Source: Trebonia sp963774945
GTDB taxonomy: Bacteria > Actinomycetota > Actinomycetes > Streptosporangiales > Streptosporangiaceae
Assembly: GCA_963774945.1 (NCBI GenBank)
Contig: CAVZHA010000015.1
Coordinates: 620,001-684,000, forward strand
Direction of reading: 5' to 3'
Length of the DNA: 64,000 nucleotides
Part shown: positions 32,444 to 40,349 of the stretch, one piece after another
Numbering within the stretch: the first letter of the stretch is position 1
Layout: each line of letters opens with the position of its first letter
The notes under the pieces: model-generated
What the model was told of the DNA's origin: nothing
Database searches by the model: none
What the model saw: only the letters and a program-made list of their open reading frames with translations
Translations under genes and position numbers: made by a program

Positions 32444-33457
32444 ATGGAGCAGCGAGTTCTCGGCAAGACCGGCCGGCCCGTATCGATCATCGGCCTCGGC
32501 ACCTGGCAGCTCGGCGCGGACTGGGGCTCGGTGACCGAATCCGACGCGCGCGACGTGCTGCAGGCCGCCGTCGAGTCCGGGGTCACCTTCCTCGACACGG
32601 CCGACGTGTACGGCGACGGTCGCAGCGAGAAGATCATCGGGCAGTTCCTGGCCGACAACTCCGGGCACGACGTCGTGGTCGCCACCAAGATGGGCCGGCG
32701 GGTAGCGCAGCTGCCGTCGAACTACACGCTGCAGAACTTCCGGGCGTGGACCGACCGGTCGCGGGCCAACCTCGGCGTCGACCGGCTCGACCTGGTGCAG
32801 CTGCACTGCCCGCCGACGGCGGTCTACGGCTCCGACGCGCTCTACGACGCGCTCGACACGCTGGTGGCCGAGGAGCGGATCGCCGCCTACGGGGTGAGCG
32901 TCGAGACGTCTTCTGAGGCGCTGCTGGCGATCGCGCGGCCGGGTGTGGCGACCGTGCAGATCATCTTCAACGCGTTCCGGCGCAAGCCGCTTGACCAGGT
33001 GCTGCCTGCGGCTTCTGCCGCCGGGGTGGGCATCATCGTCCGGGTCCCGCTGGCATCCGGGCTGCTGGCCGCCCGGTACACGCTGGACACCAGCTTCGCC
33101 TCGGACGACCACCGGAACTACAACCGGCACGGCGAGGCGTTCGACGTCGGCGAGACGTTCTCCGGGGTGGATTACCCGACCGGCGTGCAGGCGGCGACCG
33201 AGTTCGCCGCCATCGCGGCCGAGCCGGGTGCGTTCACCACCGACCTCACCTGGTCGCCGACCACCGCCCAGGCGGCGCTGCGCTGGGCAACCCAGCAGCC
33301 GGGGGTGACGACGGTGATTCCGGGCGCGCGCAACACCGCGCAGGCCCGGCAGAACGCGGCCGCGGGGGACCTTCCGCCGCTGAGCGAGCACGCGCTCGGC
33401 CAGATCGAGGAACTGTACGACAAGTACTTCCGGGCCGAGATCCACTCGCGCTGGTAA
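32444..33457 (+). CDS. Aldo/keto reductase
   Basis: 337 residues, TIM-barrel AKR. The catalytic tetrad is visible: D51 (DTADVYG), Y56, K82 (ATKMG) and H121 (VQLHCPP). The C-terminal NADPH-binding element TTVIPGARNTAQARQNAAA is typical. It reduces aldehydes or ketones with NADPH. The frame extends back to 32405, but ATG 32444 lies 8 nt after a -10 box, giving a leaderless message. Single gene followed by 390 bp without a gene. Confidence 0.92.
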   Translation: MEQRVLGKTGRPVSIIGLGTWQLGADWGSVTESDARDVLQAAVESGVTFLDTADVYGDGRSEKIIGQFLADNSGHDVVVATKMGRRVAQLPSNYTLQNFRAWTDRSRANLGVDRLDLVQLHCPPTAVYGSDALYDALDTLVAEERIAAYGVSVETSSEALLAIARPGVATVQIIFNAFRRKPLDQVLPAASAAGVGIIVRVPLASGLLAARYTLDTSFASDDHRNYNRHGEAFDVGETFSGVDYPTGVQAATEFAAIAAEPGAFTTDLTWSPTTAQAALRWATQQPGVTTVIPGARNTAQARQNAAAGDLPPLSEHALGQIEELYDKYFRAEIHSRW

Positions 33458-33849
33458 GCGGTTGGCGAGGGTTTGGCATTGCGAACAGCCTCCGTCTCGA
33501 CGGCCGCCCCAACGCTCTTGGCAGAGCCGGCCCGAGGACAGACGCGTGCTCGGAATACCAGAACAGAAGATCCGGGGGTATTCCCACCTTCGAACCTGAC
33601 GGGTACCCCGTTGGGGCGGGGCCGCCGGCCTGGGCGTCGGACCGCGCCCTAGGTCCATGATGCATCGAGGCTTGGAGCCAGGTCAACGATTCGGGGTACC
33701 TGTCGGCTCTTCAGCCTCAGCCCGCCTGGATGGCACGCCGGGCTGACATTTGTCATGCGGAGATGGTGGGAGGGGGGACTACTGGCGGGGGCGGGCTGCG
33801 GGGCATGCTCAGGGCGTGACTAGTGGAATCGCGGCTGTGGGGAGCAGAG
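33458..33849. other. Intergenic region, no gene seen
   Basis: About 390 bp. It contains a perfect TGACA-TT-TGTCA palindrome (33744-33755) ~95 bp before the next start and the ribosome site GGGGAG (33838-33843). Frames here are short and show no coding pattern. Confidence 0.5.
33744..33755. promoter_or_regulatory. TGACATTTGTCA palindrome
   Basis: Perfect 5-bp arms with a 2-bp centre, upstream of the 33850 gene. It resembles sites bound by LuxR-type response regulators, but no regulator gene is adjacent. Confidence 0.4.
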
Positions 33850-34152
33850 ATGCAGGCAGTTGACCTGACGGTGCGTGTGGATCGGCCGATGCCGGCCGCC
33901 GGGAGCCATATTCTCGACGCGTTCGAGCCGCGGATGCGTTCGGTCGGCTTCACCGCGAGCGGCCAGGGCGACGTGACGACGTACCGGCCCAAGTTCGTCG
34001 GCCTCGTCTTCGTGTGGCTGTACCGGCGCCTGGCCGACGAGCATGTGACGCTCACGTTCGAGCAGCGGGGTTCGAGCACCGAGGTGCGGGTGACCGGCAA
34101 GCTCCGCGATCGCGCCTACGCCGAGGTGACCGAGGAGTTCGGGGCTAGCTAG
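33850..34152 (+). CDS. Small protein of unknown function
   Basis: 100 residues. Alternating polar/hydrophobic strands (AVDLTVRVDRP, DVTTYRPKFVGLVFVWL, HVTLTFEQRGSSTEVRVTG) with a central helix suggest a small alpha/beta or START-like half-fold. ATG 33850 has GGGGAG 6 nt upstream. Overlaps the convergent MarR gene by 8 bp at CTAGCTAG. No family assigned. Confidence 0.65.
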   Translation: MQAVDLTVRVDRPMPAAGSHILDAFEPRMRSVGFTASGQGDVTTYRPKFVGLVFVWLYRRLADEHVTLTFEQRGSSTEVRVTGKLRDRAYAEVTEEFGAS

Positions 34153-34723
34153 GACCCTGCAGCGCGGCTTCGAGTTTGGTGAGAAGCTCGTTGAGGGTTG
34201 CGCGCTCGGGGGGTTCGAGGGCGGCGATCAGGTCCGCCTCGTGCTCGAGCAGGTGCCGGACGGTTGCCTCGACTAGCGCGTGGCCGACGTCCGTCAGCTT
34301 GACCGAGACGGCGCGGCGGGACGCGGATGACGGCGACCTTGCCACCAGGCCCGCCTGCTCGGCGCGCGCGATCCGCTGGGAGACCGCGCCCGCGGTGATC
34401 AGCGTGCGGCGGGTAATCTCGCGGGTGGTGAGCTCGTAGGGCGGGCCGGAGCGGCGGATCACGCTGAGCAGGTCGAGGGTGGACGGGTCGATGCCGAGGG
34501 CGGCGAGGGTGCGCCGCCGGTCGTCGGCGAGGATCTTCGCGATCCGCCAGAGCGGGGTGATGACCTCGATGGAGTCGGTGCGCAGGCCGGGCAGTTCCCG
34601 GTCCCAGGCGGCCGCGATATCGGCCGCGGGCCAGTGCGCCAGGGGGAATGGGGGGCGGGAGCCCCCCATGCCGGAAGGCTGCGGACCCAGCGGGTACTCG
34701 TCGGCACCGGGATGGTTGGACAT
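34145..34723 (-). CDS. MarR family transcriptional regulator
   Basis: 192 residues. After an N-terminal extension of ~40 residues, the MarR winged helix: STLDLLSVIRRSGPPYELTT, recognition helix TAGAVSQRIARAEQAGLV, wing RSPSSASRRAVSVKLT, then dimerisation helices. ATG 34723 follows GGAAGGCGG. It is divergent from an SDR gene, and the 56-bp gap holds a perfect GTTTAG-AG-CTAAAC palindrome, the expected MarR operator. It probably represses both genes until a ligand (perhaps the SDR substrate) binds. Confidence 0.9.
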   Translation of the reverse strand: MSNHPGADEYPLGPQPSGMGGSRPPFPLAHWPAADIAAAWDRELPGLRTDSIEVITPLWRIAKILADDRRRTLAALGIDPSTLDLLSVIRRSGPPYELTTREITRRTLITAGAVSQRIARAEQAGLVARSPSSASRRAVSVKLTDVGHALVEATVRHLLEHEADLIAALEPPERATLNELLTKLEAALQGPS

Positions 34724-34743
34724 CAGCCGCCTTCCGTGGATAC

Positions 34744-34757
34744 GTTTAGAGCTAAAC
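34744..34757. promoter_or_regulatory. Candidate MarR operator GTTTAG-AG-CTAAAC
   Basis: Perfect 6-bp inverted repeat in the gap between the divergent MarR and SDR genes; size and AT-rich centre fit a MarR dimer site. Confidence 0.65.
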
Positions 34758-34779
34758 ATACCCAACGGGAGGAGCAATC

Positions 34780-35547
34780 GTGAGTCGAATCGTGCTCGTG
34801 ACCGGGGGCGGCAACGGACTCGGCCGGGCCGTGGCGTCGCGGTTCCTGGCTGACGGTGACACCGTGTTCATCACCGGCAGGAACGCCGGCCGGGTGGCCG
34901 ACACCGCAGCGGAGATCGGCGCTAAGCCGATCCCGGCTGACGCGTCCGACCCGGCGCAGGTGGCGCGGATGGCGGGCGAGCTCGGCGACGATCTCGACGT
35001 GCTGGTCAACATGGCGGGCGGCAACACCGACTTCGCCGCCACCGCCGCCACCGACGCCACCGCCACCGCCACCGATGCCATGCCGGACGGAGCGCGCAAG
35101 GAGCTTGAGCGGGTGGCTGCGGCCTGGCGTGCGAACCTGGACGCCAACTTGCTCAGCGCGGTGCTCACCACCACCGCCGTGCTCGGCAAGCTGCGAGCGG
35201 GCGGCTCGATCATCAACGTGGGTTCGATCGGGGCCGAGTACGCCTCCACCTCCTACGGCGCGGCCAAGGCGGCGCTGGCGGCGTGGACGGCCGGCCTTTC
35301 CGCGGAGGTGGGCGGCCGGGGGCTGACCGCCAACGTCATCTCCCCGGGCTACATCGCCGAGACCGACTTCTTCCGCGGCAGGCTGACCGAGGAACGCAAG
35401 GCCAGGCTGATCGGGGCCACGCATAACGGGCGGGCCGGGCATCCCGGTGACATCGCCGAGACGGCATACTTCCTAGCGTCCGACGGCGCGCGTCACATCA
35501 CCGGGCAGACCCTGCATGTCAACGGCGGCGCTCACACCACCCGGTGA
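34780..35547 (+). CDS. Short-chain dehydrogenase/reductase
   Basis: 255 residues. NAD(P)-binding TGGGNGLGRA, NMAGG (NAG motif), catalytic serine in NVGSIGAEY, Y/K in SYGAAKAALAAW, and C-terminal GQTLHVNGGAHTTR, all typical classical SDR positions. Start is GTG 34780 with GGGAGGAGC upstream. Residues ~87-100 are a threonine/alanine/aspartate run (ATAATDATATATDA) encoded by short GCCACC repeats, an insertion in a surface loop. Likely controlled by the divergent MarR. Confidence 0.9.
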   Translation: MSRIVLVTGGGNGLGRAVASRFLADGDTVFITGRNAGRVADTAAEIGAKPIPADASDPAQVARMAGELGDDLDVLVNMAGGNTDFAATAATDATATATDAMPDGARKELERVAAAWRANLDANLLSAVLTTTAVLGKLRAGGSIINVGSIGAEYASTSYGAAKAALAAWTAGLSAEVGGRGLTANVISPGYIAETDFFRGRLTEERKARLIGATHNGRAGHPGDIAETAYFLASDGARHITGQTLHVNGGAHTTR

Positions 35548-35575
35548 CTCAGGACTGAGCACGAGAGGCGAGGCC

Positions 35576-36271
35576 ATGGCCATCATCCACAAGACCACGT
35601 TGACCCCGACCAAGCTTGAGCTGCTGACCGACTGGCTGCCCGACCAGCCGTGGTACACCGATCGCGGGCGCGCGCCGGAGCTGGCGAAGGCGGGCGGGTT
35701 CCGGCTCGACGATCCGCTGGGCGAGGTCGGGATCGAGTTCATGGTGGTGACCGACGGATCCGATGACTCGGCGGTCTCGTATCTGGTGCCGCTGACGTAC
35801 CGGGCGGCCGCGCTCGATGAGGCGGACGGCGCGCTGGTCGGCACCACCGAGCACGGGGTGCTCGGGCGGCGCTGGGTCTACGACGGGATCAGCGATCCGA
35901 TCCTGGTCGCGCAGCTGGTCGCGCTCGTCCACGGTCAGGCGCAGGCCCAGATGCAGAGCGTCAGCGACACGCCTGACCCGACGGTGACCTGCGTGCCGGT
36001 GGCTACCGGGGCCGCGGTGGCGGTGAAATCGGTGGACGCGGGCAACGGTCCGATGGGCGCTGAGCTGCGGGTTGGCACGGCGAGCGAGGACGGGTTGTCG
36101 GGCGGGCGACTCGTCATCACGGTCAACCGGGTGCTCCGGCCCGATGGCAGCGGTCTCGACCGCGGCCTGGACGACGAGGCCGATCGGGGGCGTATTTCCG
36201 CCGACTGGCGCCTGGCCGACGGAACGGCTGTGCGCGGCTGCCTCGCCACCGCGCGGTATACCGCTTTCTAG
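35576..36271 (+). CDS. Stand-alone maltokinase N-terminal cap-like domain protein
   Basis: 231 residues beginning MAIIHKTTLTPTKLELLTDW, which matches the N-terminal cap domain of actinobacterial maltokinases (Mak/Pep2). LVPLTYRAAALDEADGALVG and LGRRWVYDGISDPILVAQLV also match. The kinase domain is absent and no frame for it follows, so the cap exists alone. Such solo proteins occur in actinobacteria; function unknown. It ends on a CTAG shared with the convergent gene. Confidence 0.8.
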   Translation: MAIIHKTTLTPTKLELLTDWLPDQPWYTDRGRAPELAKAGGFRLDDPLGEVGIEFMVVTDGSDDSAVSYLVPLTYRAAALDEADGALVGTTEHGVLGRRWVYDGISDPILVAQLVALVHGQAQAQMQSVSDTPDPTVTCVPVATGAAVAVKSVDAGNGPMGAELRVGTASEDGLSGGRLVITVNRVLRPDGSGLDRGLDDEADRGRISADWRLADGTAVRGCLATARYTAF

Positions 36272-37119
36272 CGGGCGGCGAAGACCTGGGGGAAGGCGCC
36301 GGCGGCGGCGACGGCTCGGGAGAAGGACTTCGCGATGCGGACGACTTCTTCTGTGCCGCGTTCGCCTAGGTGCTGCCAGGGCGGGGCGGCCAGCCGGTCG
36401 GTGTCCGCCTCGAGCTGGGCGCGCAGCGCCTGGCCGGCCTCGGTCAGCGCGCCGTCGCCGTCGAGCAGGCCGCGGGCAGTAAGGCCGGCCTCGGCGGCCG
36501 ACCATTCTCGCTCGCTCCAGCCGCGGCTTGTCTTCGCGAACTCGGTCAGGAATCCCTTGCCGGTCTTGGTGTGCGTGACGATGGCCTCGATGCCGCTCAG
36601 GCCCGCGCAGGCCAGCGCGCAGATGTGCCCGTCGCCGCGGTACTCGCGCAGCAGCGTGAGCGCGTGCCACATCACCAGGTGCGGGGCGTCGGGCCAGCTC
36701 AGGTCGGCGTTGCCGGCGTACAGCGGGCGGCCCTCGGGGGCGCACCCGGCGGCCGCCGCGCGGACCAGCTCGGCCAGCGTGAGCATGTCGGCCGAGGCGA
36801 TCACGTCCTCGCCGAGCAGCCGGGTCAGGGCGGCGTCGACGGCGACGTAGCGGGCCTCGACGACCGCCGCCGGGGTGGCCAGCTCCCAGGCGGCGGGGAT
36901 CGACTGGGCCACCAGCCCGGGGTTGAAGTTGTAGAAGGTCGCGGCGACCACGCCCGGGCCGACCGCGCCCATCGGGGCCGCGCGGCCGGCGAAGTAGCAC
37001 ATACGGTTGCCGCGGAGGCCGACGCCGGTCAGGTAGTGCTCGGTCTCTGGGGCGAAGTAGATCAGCGAGTGCAGCGAATTGGTGGCGTTGTGCGCGCTGC
37101 GGGTGAGGGAGGAGGCCAT
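36268..37119 (-). CDS. SCO6745-type helical protein (winged-helix-like C-terminus)
   Basis: 283 residues. The N-terminal segment LHSLIYFAPETEHYLTGVGL, the R-M-CYFAGRAAPMGAV block and FYNFNPGLVAQSIPAAW are hallmarks of the actinobacterial family named after SCO6745. The C-terminal part (GWSEREWSAAEAGLTARGLL) resembles a MarR-like wing. Biochemical role unknown. A TAGGGT -10 box lies 6 nt before ATG 37119, implying a leaderless message. Confidence 0.8.
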   Translation of the reverse strand: MASSLTRSAHNATNSLHSLIYFAPETEHYLTGVGLRGNRMCYFAGRAAPMGAVGPGVVAATFYNFNPGLVAQSIPAAWELATPAAVVEARYVAVDAALTRLLGEDVIASADMLTLAELVRAAAAGCAPEGRPLYAGNADLSWPDAPHLVMWHALTLLREYRGDGHICALACAGLSGIEAIVTHTKTGKGFLTEFAKTSRGWSEREWSAAEAGLTARGLLDGDGALTEAGQALRAQLEADTDRLAAPPWQHLGERGTEEVVRIAKSFSRAVAAAGAFPQVFAAR

Positions 37120-37125
37120 GCCAGC

Positions 37126-37131
37126 ACCCTA
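37126..37131 (-). promoter_or_regulatory. Leaderless -10 box of the SCO6745-type gene
   Basis: Minus-strand TAGGGT, six bases, then ATG 37119. Confidence 0.5.
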
Positions 37132-37223
37132 GACGGGAGGCCGCTATCGGCGCACCTGTCGGCGTTCTGTGACTTTATGCGATGATTTGCTGACTAATGG
37201 CCTCGGCGGAACGAGGAGCGAGC

Positions 37224-37868
37224 ATGGGCCGTGGCGGCGTCATCTTCGTGGGGCTGGCGATCGGCGGCCTGCTGGCGTCGGGCTGCAGTGCGGGGGGGTC
37301 CGGGGGTGCTGGCAGTCCGCGCAGTTCGGTCAATCCCGGCGGTCCGCGCAGTCCGGCGGCCGCGAGGGTCAGCACCGAGTCGGTTCGGGTGGGGCGCCTC
37401 GTCGAGATATTCGATACTCCGCTTCCGGCCGACTCGGCTCAGGCCAGTGTGATCGAGGCATTCCGGGCGGGGTTGATCCTGTTCGACAAGTCGCAGGAGG
37501 AGCAGAAGCTGGTGCCACCCGTCACCAGCGACGTGACCGGCGCCGCGCTGACCGATCTCAAGAAGTCGCTCACCCAGGAGCTGACCCCCGGGCAGCTGAT
37601 TGTCCCGGCCGGGACCGATCGCAACTTCGACACCCAGATCACCGCGCTGTCAGGCACCAGCGCGACGGTGACCACCTGCGATGACGGGAGCAAGTTCGAC
37701 GAGGTGAACCCCGTCACGGGGGTGGTCAACACGGCCTATAACGCGACGCCGGACCAGGAGTACATCTTCGTGACGTGGCAGATGACCCGGCTGGACGGCC
37801 ACTGGGCGATCTCCGCGATCACCCCGGTGACACTGCCCAACGCGCTCGCGAAACCGTGCCAGCCGTGA
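37224..37868 (+). CDS. Putative lipoprotein of unknown function
   Basis: 214 residues. Signal sequence MGRGGVIFVGLAIGGLLASG with a lipobox cysteine (LASGC), then a G/S/P linker with short SPRSS- and SPRSP-type repeats. The mature domain has a helix (SVIEAFRAGLILFDKSQEEQ), strand pairs, and a C-terminal WQMTRLDGHWAISAITPV, reminiscent of NTF2-like lipoproteins. ATG 37224 is preceded by GAGGAGC. No partners nearby. Confidence 0.75.
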   Translation: MGRGGVIFVGLAIGGLLASGCSAGGSGGAGSPRSSVNPGGPRSPAAARVSTESVRVGRLVEIFDTPLPADSAQASVIEAFRAGLILFDKSQEEQKLVPPVTSDVTGAALTDLKKSLTQELTPGQLIVPAGTDRNFDTQITALSGTSATVTTCDDGSKFDEVNPVTGVVNTAYNATPDQEYIFVTWQMTRLDGHWAISAITPVTLPNALAKPCQP

Positions 37869-38119
37869 TCGGACGGGGCGGCACAGTTCCTAAGAGATCG
37901 CAAAGATTGAGCCAATGCGGGTGCACACCGAGGCGTGTCACCGCTTTAACGTCGGCGAATGGCCGCTCCCGGGGACGCGGAAATTTCATTGCATATCTCG
38001 AAATTACTCCTTTCGCAGGAAGGTCCTCGAGTACTACTTTTAAAGCGTCTGTACGGCTTGACAGTGCTCGGGGGAGTACACATGGACGTGGATAGCGCAT
38101 CGCGGGGAGGCTCGCGATT

Positions 38120-38332
38120 ATGGGGATCGTGGTGATCGTCGCCTTGGTCCTCGCGGTCGGCTGGTGGATCGACCTACGGGTCCACCCGTTCCGCCGCTGC
38201 CCGAGGTGCAACGGCAAAAGACGGAACCCAGGCAGCGGCAGCTCGCACTGGGGCTACTGCAGCCGGTGTGGCGGCAGGGGCGAGGTGCGCCGCCTCGGCG
38301 CCCGGGGGGCGAGTGGCAGAAAGGGCGGGTGA
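38120..38332 (+). CDS. Small membrane-anchored zinc-ribbon protein
   Basis: 70 residues. One N-terminal transmembrane helix (IVVIVALVLAVGWWID), then CPRCNGKRR ... YCSRCGGRGE, two CxxCxG motifs like the zinc centre of DnaJ, and a basic glycine-rich tail. A GGGGAGG tract lies upstream of ATG 38120. Such small proteins are frequent in actinobacteria; function unknown. Confidence 0.72.
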   Translation: MGIVVIVALVLAVGWWIDLRVHPFRRCPRCNGKRRNPGSGSSHWGYCSRCGGRGEVRRLGARGASGRKGG

Positions 38333-38355
38333 CTGAGGGGGCGCCCGGGCCCCCT

Positions 38356-38361
38356 TAAGAT
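38356..38361 (+). promoter_or_regulatory. Leaderless -10 box (TAAGAT)
   Basis: TAAGAT, seven bases, then ATG 38369. Confidence 0.55.
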
Positions 38362-38368
38362 CTCCTGC

Positions 38369-39370
38369 ATGCCCGCGTATCCCGATATCGAGCCCTGCGA
38401 GACCGGCCTGCTCGACACCGGTGACGGGAACCTCGTGTACTGGGAGACGTGCGGGAACCCCGACGGCGTGCCGGCCCTGATCGTGCACGGCGGCCCGGGG
38501 TCGGGGTGCTCGGCCCGGAGCAGGCGGGCGCTTGACCCCGAGAAGTTCCGGATCATCCTGTTCGACCAGCGCAACTGCCATCGCAGCCGGCCGCACGCGA
38601 GCGACCCGGCGGCGGACATGGGCCTGAACACGACCGCGCACCTGCTGCGGGACATGGAGCAGTTGCGCGAGCAGCTGGGGGTGGACCGGTGGCTGCTGCG
38701 CGGGGTGTCGTGGGGGGTCACGCTGTCGCTGGCGTACGCGCAGGCGTATCCGGACCGGGTCAGCGGGATGCTCATGGTCAGCGTGACGTCGACCCGGTGG
38801 CTGGAGCTGGACTGGCTGTACCGGGGTGTCGGCCGGTTCTTCCCCGAGGCCTGGGCTCGGTTCCGCGACTATCCCGGGCTGACCGATGCGTACTGGCAGC
38901 CGACCGATACATCGCCGCCGATTTCTGGCTTGCTCGAGGCGTACTCGCGGATGATGGAGGACCCCGACCTCGAGGTCCGCTCGGGGGCCGCGACCGAGTG
39001 GACCGCCTGGGAGGACGCGGTCATCTCGCAGGAGAGCAACGGCAGCCCGGGCGCGTACGGCAACCGGGCCGACGACGCGAAGCTGGCGTTCGTGCGCATC
39101 TGCTCGCACTACTTCGCGCACGGCGCCTTCCTCGAGGACGGCGTGCTGATCCGCGAGGCCGGGCGGCTGGCCGGCATCCCCGGCGTGCTGATCCACGGCC
39201 GCAATGACCTCGGCGGCGGCGCCTACACGCCGTGGGAGCTCGCCCGCGGCTGGCCGGGGGCCGAGCTGATCATCGTCGGGGACTCCGGGCACACCGGCAG
39301 CGCCAGCATGACCGACGAGGCGGACGCCGCCGCCGAGCGGCTGTACCGGAGGATCACGAGTCACGCCTAG
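38369..39370 (+). CDS. pip: Prolyl aminopeptidase
   Basis: 333 residues of peptidase family S33. Oxyanion motif HGGPGSGCS (residues 40-48), FDQRNCHRS, nucleophile S114 in RGVSWGVTLSLAYAQ, acidic residue in IHGRNDLGG, and histidine in GDSGHTGSA. It removes N-terminal proline from peptides in the cytoplasm. Length is about normal (family ~310-330). The usual DQRGxGRS is DQRNCHRS here. Probably leaderless. Confidence 0.92.
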   Translation: MPAYPDIEPCETGLLDTGDGNLVYWETCGNPDGVPALIVHGGPGSGCSARSRRALDPEKFRIILFDQRNCHRSRPHASDPAADMGLNTTAHLLRDMEQLREQLGVDRWLLRGVSWGVTLSLAYAQAYPDRVSGMLMVSVTSTRWLELDWLYRGVGRFFPEAWARFRDYPGLTDAYWQPTDTSPPISGLLEAYSRMMEDPDLEVRSGAATEWTAWEDAVISQESNGSPGAYGNRADDAKLAFVRICSHYFAHGAFLEDGVLIREAGRLAGIPGVLIHGRNDLGGGAYTPWELARGWPGAELIIVGDSGHTGSASMTDEADAAAERLYRRITSHA

Positions 39371-39400
39371 CGTCGCCTGGGGCTGGTTTTCTCTGCACGG

Positions 39401-39406
39401 TAGTTT
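39401..39406 (+). promoter_or_regulatory. Leaderless -10 box (TAGTTT)
   Basis: TAGTTT, seven bases, then ATG 39414. Confidence 0.45.
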
Positions 39407-39413
39407 CAATGCC

Positions 39414-40265
39414 ATGACAACCCAGACGGAGAAGGCGGCCCGGTTCCACGAACTGCACCGCCCAGGTCACCCGCTGCTGCTGCCGAACCCGTGGGACGCC
39501 GGGTCCGCGAAGCTGCTCGCCTCGCTCGGCTTCCAGGCCTTGGCCACCACCAGCTCCGGGTTCGCGGCGACGCTGGGCCGCTCGGACGGCTCGGTCAGCC
39601 GCGACGAGGCGCTGGCGCACGCGGCCGCGATCGTCGCCGCGACCGACCTCCCGGTCTCGGCCGACCTGGAGAACTGCTTCGCCGACGATCCGGACGGCGT
39701 CGCGCACACCGTCTCGCTGGCGGTCGAGACGGGGCTGGCGGGCTTGTCGGTCGAGGACTTCAGCGGCCGGGACGACGAGCCCATCTACGAGATCGGGCTG
39801 GCGGCTGAGCGGGTCGCGGCCGCGGCCGCGGCCGCGCACGCCGGGTCCCCGCGCCTGGTGCTGACCGCGCGGGCCGAGAACTACCTGCACGGCCGCCCGG
39901 ATCTGGCCGACACGATCGCCCGGCTGCAGGCGTTCCAGGCGGCCGGGGCCGACGTGCTCTACGCCCCCGGCCTGACCAGCCTGGCCGACATCAGGCAGGT
40001 CGTCGGCGCGGTCGACCGGCCGGTGAACGTCCTCGCGATGCCCGGCGTCCCGCCGGTCAGCGAGCTCGCGGCGGCCGGCGTCAGCCGGGTCTCGGTCGGC
40101 GGCGCGCTCGCGTTCGCCGCCCTCAGCGCGCTCGCCGACGCCGCGATCGAGCTGCGCGACCAGGGCACCTACGGCTATCTGGCGCGGCAGCGCGGCGGGA
40201 CGCCGGGCCGCGCAGAGCGCCACCGGGCGGGACGCCTGATGCGCGACGACGTGCGCGAGCCATAG
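39414..40265 (+). CDS. Isocitrate lyase / PEP mutase family protein
   Basis: 283 residues of the TIM-barrel ICL/PEPM superfamily: LLLPNPWDAGSAKLLASLGF, ATTSSGFAATLG, VSADLENCFADDP (metal-binding region), GLSVEDFSGRDDEPIYE, and RAENYL. The isocitrate-lyase KKCGH motif is missing, so it is not a glyoxylate-cycle enzyme; the subfamily is usually annotated as oxaloacetate decarboxylase or carboxy-PEP mutase-like. Exact reaction unknown. Monocistronic. Confidence 0.87.
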   Translation: MTTQTEKAARFHELHRPGHPLLLPNPWDAGSAKLLASLGFQALATTSSGFAATLGRSDGSVSRDEALAHAAAIVAATDLPVSADLENCFADDPDGVAHTVSLAVETGLAGLSVEDFSGRDDEPIYEIGLAAERVAAAAAAAHAGSPRLVLTARAENYLHGRPDLADTIARLQAFQAAGADVLYAPGLTSLADIRQVVGAVDRPVNVLAMPGVPPVSELAAAGVSRVSVGGALAFAALSALADAAIELRDQGTYGYLARQRGGTPGRAERHRAGRLMRDDVREP

Positions 40266-40349
40266 TCTCGGCAGCCCCCGGGGGTCGCCGTTCTTGACGA
40301 GTGGGTCGAGGGCAGTCCGCTGCCGAGGGTTCGGTTTACCGAGGACGAC

